DNA of 50,920 nt, taken from Prolixibacteraceae bacterium UBA6029. GTDB taxonomy: Bacteria > Bacteroidota > Bacteroidia > Bacteroidales > Prolixibacteraceae. A program made the translations under genes and the position numbers. The stretch spans positions 1 to 50,920 of the forward strand of contig DIZL01000033.1 in assembly GCA_002429385.1 (NCBI GenBank). Direction: 5' to 3'. Below, one piece after another: positions 24,881-33,408 of the stretch. Below the pieces are notes generated by a model that did not search any database, was not told the DNA's origin, and saw nothing but the letters and a program-made list of their open reading frames with translations. Within the stretch, counting starts at the first letter, position 1; each line of letters begins with the position of its first letter.

Positions 24881-24896
24881 TCCCGGGAACCCGGGA
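24881..24896. repeat. TCCCG palindrome variant upstream of ctpA
   Basis: tcccggg-aa-cccggga, a perfect 16-bp variant with the same TCCCG/CGGGA ends, 31 bp upstream of the ctpA start codon. Confidence 0.55.
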
Positions 24897-24990
24897 TCAA
24901 ACAGAAGAACAAAAATAGTAAAAGCTTTGTTCTTATCGGCTTGCCTTTCAGTCTAAAAAGTTAAATATTCTTAACCTTAAGTAAAAGAAA

Positions 24991-25207
24991 AAAGGAAAGA
25001 GGAAAAAAGAAAGAGGAAAGGGTCATTAGTCATTGGAAAAAAGGAAAAAGGAAAGAGAAATCAGGAAAGCGGAACTTGTTTCGGCACATCCTCTAATTTG
25101 GGGATCCTGAAACAAGTTCAGGATGACGCTGACACTTTTTCCTCATTCCTTTTTTCTATTTCCTCTTTCCTAATGACTAATGACCCTTTCCTTTTTCCTA
25201 TTTCCTA
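24991..25207. repeat. nested dispersed repeats: purine/pyrimidine inverted repeat around a tcctgaaacaagttcagga element
   Basis: The outer arms at about 24991-25070 (runs of ggaaaaagg and gggtcattagtcatt) and 25140-25207 are mutually complementary; the core of 20 bp at 25015-25034 recurs exactly inverted at 25172-25191. Between them, 25074-25126 is a copy of the aacttgtttcggca ... atcctgaaacaagttcaggat element, related to 48602-48667. The whole 395-bp gap between ctpA and the DUF2147 gene contains no gene. Confidence 0.7.
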
Positions 25208-25245
25208 TTATTTGACTTACTGATTTATCCTTTTGGAGTAAATCG

Positions 25246-25692
25246 TTATTTGGTGACTTTGGTCCAGGAAGTAGATCGTCCCAACCATTTAATCCCTGCA
25301 ACATATCCTTTAATGTTCAGGATGTTGGGGTCTGCATCGAACCAGGCAAAACAGTCATACGTTTTCCCATTGTCAGGATCATAAATGTGACCATCCTGCC
25401 ATTGTTTGTCCGAAGCATTGAATTTTAAACCAGACAAAATCTGTAATCCCAACCGGGACCTCGTCTTCAGTTTAGCATCAGGATTCTGATGGTCCTTCTC
25501 AGGTTCACCATTGATGTATTTCGCCGGATTAATGTAGATCACGGTTCCAATGTATTTACCATTCTCTTCCTTAACCTCAATTTTCGAAGTCTTTTTGTCA
25601 TTCCACCAAATACCTGCTATTTTCAGGGACTCTTGGGCAAATGCCGGCAATAGCATTAGGCTGAGCATAAAAAACAATCCAAATCGTTTCAT
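25246..25692 (-). CDS. DUF2147 family exported protein
   Basis: 148 residues with a cleavable signal peptide (ending ALPAFAQ-like PAFAQES). The mature part IAGIWWNDKKTSKIEV, GTVIYINPAKY and KTYDCFAWFDADPNILNIKGYV matches the DUF2147 pattern of a small beta-barrel-like periplasmic protein. No function is established. Minus strand, probably transcribed alone; the start codon is followed by a clear hydrophobic signal. Confidence 0.8.
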   Translation of the reverse strand: MKRFGLFFMLSLMLLPAFAQESLKIAGIWWNDKKTSKIEVKEENGKYIGTVIYINPAKYINGEPEKDHQNPDAKLKTRSRLGLQILSGLKFNASDKQWQDGHIYDPDNGKTYDCFAWFDADPNILNIKGYVAGIKWLGRSTSWTKVTK

Positions 25693-26242
25693 AGTCTATA
25701 TTTTTTTCAGCAATTTAAAACTATTTTTCAGGAAATGAAATTATTTTCCTGATCCGGACTGATTAGCCCGACAAAAGTCTTCTCCGGAATCGTAAAAACA
25801 ATTTAACTGTAAGCCGCGACACAACCAGGAATCTGACTGGAGTCTGACAAAAAAGCATACTATTGATCTGGCAAAAAGATTCAGAAATGAACCTTTTAAC
25901 TTCCGTCACAAATTCTTTATCTATTCAGATGTTCTTCATGAAAGCAATAAACCTGCTTTCGACCCCCACGAAAGATATCCGGGTAGGGTTTGCGTCGTAT
26001 TCGGGCTTTATAATTTAATTTGCGATTAATTGCTATCTGTATTCAAATCCTGAAATATACACAGATAGAACACAGATAGAAGACAGATGATAAGAAGGAA
26101 TCCCCTCCCAAGCCTTGCCCAAACCCGACTGGGCTTATAACAACATTCTTACGGTCGGTCACTTTAATGGATGGCCTTTTCGTAAAAAAACATTTAGAGG
26201 GGGAAAACAAAACCTATCGTTAATGTTTTCTTCACATAAACA
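25693..26242. other. gene-free region holding dispersed element copy B
   Basis: No gene seen between the DUF2147 gene and marR. Element copy B covers 25923-26126; the rest shows no structure I can interpret. Confidence 0.6.
25923..26126 (-). repeat. 204-bp dispersed element, copy B (inverted relative to copy A)
   Basis: The reverse complement aligns without gaps to 12795-12998. The core 25979-26126 has 7 mismatches in 148 bp; the remaining 56 bp match at 40 positions. No target-site duplication was found at either copy. Confidence 0.85.
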
Positions 26243-26276
26243 AGTTGCATAAGTCAACTAATTTGAACTATTTTTG
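26243..26276 (+). promoter_or_regulatory. marR promoter with overlapping operator-like dyad
   Basis: GTTG (26244-26247), 21 bases, then TATTTTTG (26269-26276) fit the phylum's promoter. The dyad agttg-cataagt-caact (26243-26259) covers the -33 element, a position where bound MarR protein would block transcription of its own operon. Confidence 0.6.
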
Positions 26277-26296
26277 CTACGATTAAAGAGTAAAAA

Positions 26297-26731
26297 ATGG
26301 GATTAAGCAAACCGTTGGGATATATGCTGGGTCGGACACACCGGGTTTATAAAAATCTGATTGAAACAGAATTTAAGAAACAAGAAATTGAACTGTCATT
26401 TGAACAGTTTGTTATCATGCAAATGTTGAATTCTGACTGTATGCTGATTCAACAGGATGTAGCGAATCAATTACAGAAAGATAAGTCAATTATCGTTAGG
26501 CAAATCAATGTATTACTTGAGCTTCATTATATTGTCAGGCAAACGAATAATGATGATAAGCGAAAAAAGAACTTAATGCTCACTTCCCGTGGAATGGATA
26601 TTCTAAATCGAATGAAAGAAATCGCTTCAGAAGTAACTGAGAGACTGCTTTCAGGAGCTACCCAAAACGAATTGGATATTTTCCAGCAGGTGATGATGAA
26701 AATTCAGGAGAACGGAAGCATAGATGAATAA
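26297..26731 (+). CDS. MarR family transcriptional regulator
   Basis: 144 residues, typical length. Winged-helix core: FEQFVIMQMLNSD, recognition-helix region QQDVANQLQKDKSIIVRQINVLLE, wing with NNDDKRKKNLMLTSRG, and a C-terminal dimerisation helix. It is the first gene of the efflux operon (51 bp before the adaptor gene) and probably represses it, releasing the DNA on binding a toxic small molecule. A dyad covering the promoter supports autoregulation. Confidence 0.9.
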   Translation: MGLSKPLGYMLGRTHRVYKNLIETEFKKQEIELSFEQFVIMQMLNSDCMLIQQDVANQLQKDKSIIVRQINVLLELHYIVRQTNNDDKRKKNLMLTSRGMDILNRMKEIASEVTERLLSGATQNELDIFQQVMMKIQENGSIDE

Positions 26732-26782
26732 TCATGAGAATGATTTAATATACAAAATAAGTAACATATAGAAACAAACAAT

Positions 26783-27979
26783 ATGAATACAAAGATTCAA
26801 TCCCATTGGTTGGGAATCATTTTGATTACAATTACAGCCATTTCGTGCAGCAATCAGCAAAAGGCAGGACAAGCAGGTTCAGTCCCGATAGCTATCGGGA
26901 TCAAGGAATATCCTGTGATCGCTGTAAAGTCACAATCGACACAGCTTTACAAGGATTATCCAACCAAACTTCAGGGGCAGCAAACAGTAGAGATACGTTC
27001 GAAGATTGCCGGATACATTGAGCAAATCCTGGTTGACGAAGGCGCTATGGTCAGAAAAGGCCAGCTCTTGTTCCGTTTGAATGCCAACGATGTTCAGGCA
27101 ATGGTTCGTTCAGCCGAAGCACAGGTTAAAGTGGCAGAAGCCAATATTTTCACGGCACAGGTCAATGTTGAGAAAACCAAACCCTTGGTAGAAAAGGACA
27201 TTATAAGCAAGTTTGATCTACAATCGGCTGAGTCAACCTTAAAAGCTCAGGAGGCACAGCTTGCACAAGCAAAAGCCAACCTTCAGAATGCAAAGGCGAA
27301 CCTGCAGTATGCGCAAATTACAAGTCCTGCTGACGGAACTATCGGGAATTTTCCTTTCCGGGTTGGAAGTTTAGTCAGTAGTTCAACAGTAGAGCCACTA
27401 ACTACGGTATCGAATACCGTTAAAATGTATGCCTACTTTTCGTTCAACGAAAAAGAGTTTCTGACACTAACCAAAGGATTGGAAGGGAAAAACCTTCAGG
27501 AAAAGCTAACTAAACTACCTGATGTATCTCTTATCCTGGCCGATAATTCGACCTATGAGAAACCGGGCCGTATAGAAACTGCAAGCGGATTGGTGGATGA
27601 ACAGACTGGTGCAGTGAATATTCGTGCCAGCTTCCCCAATCCCGATGGCCTTTTACGCAGCGGAGGAAGCGGACTGGTTCGCATTCCGCAATATGTTGAT
27701 TCGGCAATCATTATTCCGCAGAAGACAACCTACGAATTGCAGGGCAAACATTTTGTATATATATTGGGAACCGACAATAAAGTTCACAATACTGAAATTG
27801 AAATACTGGTTGGTAACCTGAAAGATTCTTATGTAGTTACCAGTGGCCTTAAAGTCGGCGATAAAATTGTACTTGATGGAATTGCTGCCTTACGCAACGA
27901 TACTGAAATCAAACCAAAGCTGGTGGAAGCAGGAAATCTTTCCGAAAACACGTCCCGAGGACTCGGGATTAAAAATTAA
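26783..27979 (+). CDS. RND efflux periplasmic adaptor lipoprotein (AcrA/MexA type)
   Basis: 398 residues. Signal with Cys22 after TAIS suggests lipid anchoring. Order: barrel-sandwich half (EIRSKIAGYIEQILVDEGAMVRKG-type lipoyl motif), long alpha-helical hairpin (about 105-165, AEAQVKVAEANIF and AQLAQAKANLQNAKANL), second lipoyl half (ITSPADGTIG), beta-barrel, membrane-proximal domain. Links the inner-membrane pump to the outer-membrane channel. Residues 35-39 (P-I-A-I-G), in the linker between the lipid anchor and the folded part, are encoded by a perfect 18-bp palindrome, and the last codons (TSRGLGIKN) by a second palindrome. 12 bp to the permease gene. Confidence 0.93.
   Translation: MNTKIQSHWLGIILITITAISCSNQQKAGQAGSVPIAIGIKEYPVIAVKSQSTQLYKDYPTKLQGQQTVEIRSKIAGYIEQILVDEGAMVRKGQLLFRLNANDVQAMVRSAEAQVKVAEANIFTAQVNVEKTKPLVEKDIISKFDLQSAESTLKAQEAQLAQAKANLQNAKANLQYAQITSPADGTIGNFPFRVGSLVSSSTVEPLTTVSNTVKMYAYFSFNEKEFLTLTKGLEGKNLQEKLTKLPDVSLILADNSTYEKPGRIETASGLVDEQTGAVNIRASFPNPDGLLRSGGSGLVRIPQYVDSAIIIPQKTTYELQGKHFVYILGTDNKVHNTEIEILVGNLKDSYVVTSGLKVGDKIVLDGIAALRNDTEIKPKLVEAGNLSENTSRGLGIKN
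26883..26900. repeat. perfect TCCCGATAGCTATCGGGA palindrome inside the adaptor gene
   Basis: 18-bp perfect palindrome in frame, giving P-I-A-I-G in the flexible linker after the lipidated Cys. The identical 18-mer occurs in the non-coding region at 48555-48572. Confidence 0.85.
27953..27968. repeat. TCCCG palindrome variant at the end of the adaptor gene
   Basis: tcccgag-ga-ctcggga, encoding part of the C-terminal tail S-R-G-L-G. Same TCCCG/CGGGA ends as the other copies. Confidence 0.55.
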
Positions 27980-27991
27980 TTCCGAAAGATC

Positions 27992-30900
27992 ATGTTCAGA
28001 AGATTTATAGAACGACCGATTCTATCATCGGTTATATCAATCATTATCGTTATACTCGGAGTTCTTGGCCTGATCAGTCTGCCAATCGAACAATACCCCG
28101 ATATTGCACCGCCTACGATCCGTGTAACGGCCTCCTATACAGGAGCGAGCGCTGAAACAGTGATGAAAAGTGTGGTAATTCCCTTGGAAGAACAAATCAA
28201 CGGTGTTGAGAACATGACTTATATGAACTCGACTGCAAGCAACGATGGTTCGGCTACCATTGAAGTGTTCTTTAAACAGGGAATTAATGCCGACATGGCA
28301 GCGGTAAATGTTCAAAACCGTGTAGCCCGTGCCAACAGTTTACTTCCGGCTGAAGTTACCCGTGCCGGAGTCATTACAGCCAAGCGCCAGAACAGCATGT
28401 TGCTGGTATTTTCGCTATACAGTGAGAAGGGTGAGTTCGACGAAACATTTCTTCAAAACTATAGCAAAATTAACCTTTTACCGCAGATTCAGCGAGTCAC
28501 CGGAGTAGGTGATGCCTCGGTGTTTGCAGCAAAGGATTATTCAATGCGCATATGGCTTAAACCTGATGTGATGGCCACTTATGGTTTGATGCCAGCTGAT
28601 ATTGTGACCGCTCTGAACGATCAAAATATTGAAGCTGCTCCCGGTCGGTTGGGCGCACTGAATAGCCAATCGTTTGAATATGTAATAAAATATAAAGGGA
28701 AACTCACACAGCCTGCCGAGTTTGAGAACATCGTAATCAAGGCCGATAAAGACGGCAATATATTGCTGCTGAAAGACGTGGCACGTATTGAAATGGGGGC
28801 AATGGATTACTCTGTTGGCACATCAGCTATGAATCGACCCGGGATTACAATGGCTGTTTTCCAGGCTGCCGGATCGAATGCCCGTGAGGTAATCATTAAT
28901 GCTAAAAAAGTACTTGATGATGCATCCAAAAACTTCCCCGCAGGTGTAAAGTACAAAATATTAGTCGATGCCAACGAGTTTCTCGACAGTTCCATCTCTA
29001 AGGTTCTTCATACTCTGCTGGAAGCATTCATACTGGTCTTTATAGTGGTTTTTGTTTTCCTTCAGAATTTCAGAGCTACACTGATACCTGCAATTGCTGT
29101 ACCTGTAGCTATTATTGGTACCTTCTTTTTCCTGGATGTATTTGGATTTACGATCAACCTGCTCACCCTGTTTGCGCTTGTCCTAGCCATCGGGATTGTG
29201 GTGGATGATGCCATTGTAGTCGTAGAGGCAGTTCACGCCAAACTCGACCAGGGAGCGAAGAATGCAAAGGAAGCAGCTGTCTCGGCCATGAACGAGATCT
29301 CGACGGCAATCGTTTCTATTACACTGGTGATGTCGGCAGTATTCATTCCTGTGACATTTATTACCGGTACTACAGGTGTATTTTATAAACAGTTCGGGAT
29401 TACACTTGCGGTGGCAATTGTCATTTCTGCGGTTAACGCGCTTACCTTGAGTCCGGCCCTTTGTGCCCTGTTCCTGAAACCACACACCAATGATTCATCG
29501 CATAAAAAAGGATTGGCACAAAGCTTTTATGGCTCCTTCAATGCAGCATTCGATTCAATGACTTTGCAGTATAAAAAGACGGCCAATTTCTTCATGGCGC
29601 AGAAATGGATTGCCGTCTCATTGGTCATTCTCTTCTCTGCAGCATTGTGGTTTTTAGTGAAAACTACCCCAACCGGATTTGTTCCGTCAGAAGATATGGG
29701 TCGGTTATTTGTCGATATCAGTCTTCCTCCTGCAACTTCGATGGAAAAGACGAAAATAGTAGTTGAACGCGTTGACAGTATTATTGGCAGCAATCCTGAA
29801 ATGGAAGGAAGGACTGCAATTGTAGGTAATTCCCTTATTAGCGGGAAGGGCAGTTCCTACGGAATGTTGATTTGCAGCCTGAAACCATTCGAAGATCGGA
29901 AAGGTAATGGACAGGACATCAATTCGGTGATTGCCAAATTATATGGGATGACTTCGCAAATAAAAGGTGCAAAAATCATCATCTTTACACCGCCAATGGT
30001 ACCCGGATTCAGTATATCCGGAGGGTTCGAGTTAAAGCTGGAAGACAAAACCGGTGGCGACATTAAACAATTTGAACAAAACGCCCGTCAGTTCATTGCA
30101 GCCTTAAATCAACGTCCTGAAATTCAATATGCCCTGACTTCCTTTAATACCAATTTCCCGCAATACCAGGTAGATGTGAATGCGGCCCGCTGCAAACAAT
30201 CAGGAATAGGGGTCAGTTCAGTCTTATCCGCTTTACAGGGATACGTCGGTGGGTTTTATGCTTCTGATTTTAACCGTTTTGGCAAGCAATACCGCGTTAT
30301 GATACAGGCGGAACCCCGTTACCGGGGAAATCCGGAAGACCTGAACAATATTTTTATCAGGACGTCCAGCGGTGCAATGGCACCGATCACAGAATTTATT
30401 TCAATGAAACGGGTATTTGGTCCGGAGAATATTGGCCGGTTTAACATGTATACCGCTATTTCGGTAACCGGATCGCCTAACTTTGGATATAGTTCGGGCG
30501 ATGCCATCAAAGCCGCACAGGAAGTAGCTGCACAGACTTTACCACCAGGTTATGGCTATGAGTTTTCAGGCCTGACCCGTGAAGAAATGGCTTCGGGTAA
30601 TCAATCGATACTGATTTTTATGCTGAGCGTTATCTTTGTTTATTTCTTGCTGGCAGCTCAATATGAAAGCTTTATTCTGCCATTCTCTATCCTGTTTTCC
30701 CTGCCTGTAGGAATTGCAGGTGCGTTCATCTTTGCAAAAATAATGGGTGTTCAGAATAACATTTACCTGCAAATCTCGCTGATCATGCTGATCGGATTGC
30801 TGGCGAAAAATGCTATCCTGATTGTAGAGTTTGCTTTGCAACGTCGTCACCGCGGAATGAGTATTGTGCAATCGGCCGTAGAAGGGGCAACGGCCCGACT

Positions 30901-31165
30901 GCGACCAATTCTGATGACTTCGTTTGCATTTATTTTCGGCTTAATTCCACTGGTAATTGGGGGTGGTGTTGGAGCCAATGGTAACCGCTCTATCGGTGTT
31001 GGCGCTGTGGGTGGTATGTTTATCGGAACAATGATCGGCATCCTGGTGATTCCGGCCATGTTTGTGATCTTCCAAACCCTTCAGGAAAAAATACAAAAAA
31101 CAGAGAAGAAACAGATCTCTGAATTAAACAGTTTAGAGGGAGAAGATGAAGAATATGAAGGTTAA
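27992..31165 (+). CDS. RND multidrug efflux permease (HAE1 family, AcrB type)
   Basis: 1057 residues, the usual length. Proton-driven inner-membrane pump. N-terminal RPILSSVISIIIVILG helix, then LPIEQYPDIAPP as in AcrB; the TM4 proton-relay motif GIVVDDAIVVVEAV carries the paired Asp residues; two large periplasmic loops and the second half (FLLAAQYES, GLLAKNAILIVEFA) are complete. It lies 12 bp after the adaptor and overlaps the longest frame of the next gene by 20 bp, indicating one operon. Broad hydrophobic drug or bile-type substrates are typical; exact substrates are unknown. Confidence 0.95.
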   Translation: MFRRFIERPILSSVISIIIVILGVLGLISLPIEQYPDIAPPTIRVTASYTGASAETVMKSVVIPLEEQINGVENMTYMNSTASNDGSATIEVFFKQGINADMAAVNVQNRVARANSLLPAEVTRAGVITAKRQNSMLLVFSLYSEKGEFDETFLQNYSKINLLPQIQRVTGVGDASVFAAKDYSMRIWLKPDVMATYGLMPADIVTALNDQNIEAAPGRLGALNSQSFEYVIKYKGKLTQPAEFENIVIKADKDGNILLLKDVARIEMGAMDYSVGTSAMNRPGITMAVFQAAGSNAREVIINAKKVLDDASKNFPAGVKYKILVDANEFLDSSISKVLHTLLEAFILVFIVVFVFLQNFRATLIPAIAVPVAIIGTFFFLDVFGFTINLLTLFALVLAIGIVVDDAIVVVEAVHAKLDQGAKNAKEAAVSAMNEISTAIVSITLVMSAVFIPVTFITGTTGVFYKQFGITLAVAIVISAVNALTLSPALCALFLKPHTNDSSHKKGLAQSFYGSFNAAFDSMTLQYKKTANFFMAQKWIAVSLVILFSAALWFLVKTTPTGFVPSEDMGRLFVDISLPPATSMEKTKIVVERVDSIIGSNPEMEGRTAIVGNSLISGKGSSYGMLICSLKPFEDRKGNGQDINSVIAKLYGMTSQIKGAKIIIFTPPMVPGFSISGGFELKLEDKTGGDIKQFEQNARQFIAALNQRPEIQYALTSFNTNFPQYQVDVNAARCKQSGIGVSSVLSALQGYVGGFYASDFNRFGKQYRVMIQAEPRYRGNPEDLNNIFIRTSSGAMAPITEFISMKRVFGPENIGRFNMYTAISVTGSPNFGYSSGDAIKAAQEVAAQTLPPGYGYEFSGLTREEMASGNQSILIFMLSVIFVYFLLAAQYESFILPFSILFSLPVGIAGAFIFAKIMGVQNNIYLQISLIMLIGLLAKNAILIVEFALQRRHRGMSIVQSAVEGATARLRPILMTSFAFIFGLIPLVIGGGVGANGNRSIGVGAVGGMFIGTMIGILVIPAMFVIFQTLQEKIQKTEKKQISELNSLEGEDEEYEG

Positions 31166-31187
31166 TCAGATAAAATCAGAAACAAGT

Positions 31188-32579
31188 ATGAGAACAACTT
31201 CAATAAAACATATAATCCTGATTGCCGGACTTACCGGAATGTTGTATTCATGCAGCACACAGCATCACTTTCAGCGCGAAACAGTCAGCACCAAAGGACT
31301 TTTTGGCAATTCTGAGAAAACCGATACAGCGACAATAGCCCATAAGCCCTGGCGTGAACTTTTTACGGAAACCTATCTGGAGAAATTAATTCAGGAAGGA
31401 TTAGACCATAATTCGGACCTTCAGATTGCAGTGCAAAAAGTACTGGAAGCTGAAGCCTATTTCTCGCAAAGCAAGGCAGCAATGTTGCCTAACTTATCAG
31501 TAAAAGCTACGGGGAATTACACCGGAAACCCGGAGACACTTTATCCCAGTGGACCTGCTGAAGTGAAATACTTTCAATTGGGAGCAGATGCCAGTTGGGA
31601 AATTGACCTCTGGGGCAAATTGAAAAGCTCGAAACGTGGCGCTTACGCTAACCTTCTGGCTACCGACGCGGGCAAAAAAGCTGTTCAAACACGACTCATT
31701 GCCGACATTGCTACTGCTTATTACAATTTAATCGGATTGGATGAAAAACTTACAATTACGCGGCAAACTGTAAAAAACAATATCGATCTGGTTGAGACTA
31801 TCAAGCTATTGAAAGAAAGCGGTAAGGTAACCGGAGCTGCCGTTGTCCAAAGTGAAGCTGCCAGATATGCTGCTGAAGTAACCATTCCGGATCTGGAACA
31901 ACAAATCAGGGAAACTGAAAATGGAATGGATATATTGCTCGGACGAGTACCGGGAAGTATAGAGCGAGGGAAAATAGATGACCAAACACTTACATTAGAT
32001 TTAAATACTGGTATTCCGGCACAGTTACTGGATAACCGTCCAGATGTGATGCAGGCTGAATTTGCTGTGATGAGCGCTTATGAAACAACCAATAGTGCCA
32101 GAGCTTATTTTTATCCTGCTCTTACCCTGACAGCTTCATCTGGATTTGTATCCACAGACCTGAATCAGTTTTTCGACCCGAAGTCTTTTGCGGCTAATGT
32201 AATTGGAGGATTAACCCAACCTTTATTCAATAAAAAGATCAATACCACCCGTCTGAAAGTTGCCCAGGCACAGCAGGAAGAAGCTCTGATAAGCTTCCGT
32301 AATACTTTACTTATTGCTGGCGGGGAAGTACAAAATGCGCTGGGTTCTTACGAATCGTCGGTACAGAAAATTGCCTTACGCAAGCTCCAACTCGAAGCAC
32401 TGGTAAAATCAGTCGACTTCACCAAAGAATTGCTCAATTACGGTTCGGCTACCTACATCGAAGTTCTTAATGCACAAACCAGTTTATTGTCGGCACAGCT
32501 AAGCCGGGTAAATGATCGTTTGCAGCAATTGGATGCCACGATAACTTTGTATCGTGCCTTAGGCGGAGGATGGAAATAA
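31188..32579 (+). CDS. outer-membrane efflux lipoprotein (TolC/NodT family)
   Basis: 463 residues from ATG 31188. The frame opens at 31146, inside the permease gene, but the internal start gives a proper signal peptide with lipobox MLYSC. The mature protein shows two OEP repeats with WRELFTETYLEKLI, NSDLQIAVQKVLEAEA, DASWEIDLWGKLKSSKRGA and LLDNRPDVMQAEF, all standard for NodT-type channels. It completes the tripartite system started by marR. Confidence 0.93.
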   Translation: MRTTSIKHIILIAGLTGMLYSCSTQHHFQRETVSTKGLFGNSEKTDTATIAHKPWRELFTETYLEKLIQEGLDHNSDLQIAVQKVLEAEAYFSQSKAAMLPNLSVKATGNYTGNPETLYPSGPAEVKYFQLGADASWEIDLWGKLKSSKRGAYANLLATDAGKKAVQTRLIADIATAYYNLIGLDEKLTITRQTVKNNIDLVETIKLLKESGKVTGAAVVQSEAARYAAEVTIPDLEQQIRETENGMDILLGRVPGSIERGKIDDQTLTLDLNTGIPAQLLDNRPDVMQAEFAVMSAYETTNSARAYFYPALTLTASSGFVSTDLNQFFDPKSFAANVIGGLTQPLFNKKINTTRLKVAQAQQEEALISFRNTLLIAGGEVQNALGSYESSVQKIALRKLQLEALVKSVDFTKELLNYGSATYIEVLNAQTSLLSAQLSRVNDRLQQLDATITLYRALGGGWK

Positions 32580-32608
32580 TATTTGACAGATTGAAAATCC
32601 TTGATTTT

Positions 32609-32671
32609 ACCACAGATTACCCGGATTAGTACAGATTATTTTTCTCTGTGAAAATCTGTGCTATCTGTGGT
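32609..32671. repeat. ccacagatt ... aatctgtgctatctgtgg hairpin
   Basis: Imperfect inverted repeat between the efflux operon and the flavin reductase gene. It could act as an operon-end hairpin; the word ctatctgtg is also repeated inside the 204-bp elements. An open start (GTG 32648) within it is rejected as a gene start. Confidence 0.5.
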
Positions 32672-32719
32672 TTATTTTTTTATTCTTTTGTACCTGAATT
32701 TAATACAAAAGCTCAATCA

Positions 32720-33292
32720 ATGGCAAAAGTAAATTGGAAACCCGGAACGATGATCTATCCTCTTCCGGCGGTGTTGGTGACCTGTGGCGAAACACCCGAA
32801 GAATACAACCTGATCACCATTGCCTGGACCGGCACCATCAGCAGTGATCCGCCCATGTGCTATATTTCGGTTAGGCCGGGCAGGCATTCATATGAAATCA
32901 TCAAGCGGACCGGCGAATACGTGATTAACCTAACGACTGAAGAACTGGCGTATGCAACCGACTGGTGCGGTTGCCGTTCCGGAAGAAAATACAATAAATG
33001 GAAAGAAATGGGATTAACTCCTGCTCCGGCCTCCATTGTAAAAGCACCCATCCTGGCAGAAGCCCCAATCAGCATCGAATGCAAGGTGAAACAAATCATC
33101 GAACTGGGTGTTCATCACATGTTCATTTCCGAAGTAGTCAATGTGATTGCTGACGATCGTTACATCGATCCTGAAACAGGTGCTTTCAGCCTAAAGATGG
33201 CCAATCCGCTCATTTATTCACACGGCCATTATTTCAAGATGGGAGACCCGATCGGGAAATTCGGATGGACAGTTGAGAAGAAGAAAAAATGA
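32720..33292 (+). CDS. flavin reductase family protein (FMN-binding split barrel)
   Basis: 190 residues from ATG 32720 (MAKVNWKPG). The LVTCGETPEEYNLITIAW and ISVRPGRHSYEIIKRTGEYVIN segments are typical of flavin reductase-like domain proteins that bind FMN. A Cys-containing DWCGCRSGRKYNKW segment follows. Such proteins reduce flavin for partner oxygenases or act as stand-alone NAD(P)H oxidoreductases; the partner is not visible here. A TTCTTTTG box at 32683-32690 fits a promoter and supports this start over the GTG at 32648. Confidence 0.85.
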   Translation: MAKVNWKPGTMIYPLPAVLVTCGETPEEYNLITIAWTGTISSDPPMCYISVRPGRHSYEIIKRTGEYVINLTTEELAYATDWCGCRSGRKYNKWKEMGLTPAPASIVKAPILAEAPISIECKVKQIIELGVHHMFISEVVNVIADDRYIDPETGAFSLKMANPLIYSHGHYFKMGDPIGKFGWTVEKKKK

Positions 33293-33408
33293 TCAGCAGA
33301 CAGTTGTAGTAAATGTCTGTAAAATTATTTTAAAAGACGAACATGAAATTGTATCTTTACTAATGCAGGGATGATTGTGCTGGGAGAAAACATTCACAGT
33401 TTACAATT

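Noticed and set aside
32648..32719. Longer N-terminus for the flavin reductase (GTG start)
   Set aside because: It would be encoded by the ctatctgtgg repeat and the promoter region; ATG 32720 gives the normal protein start.
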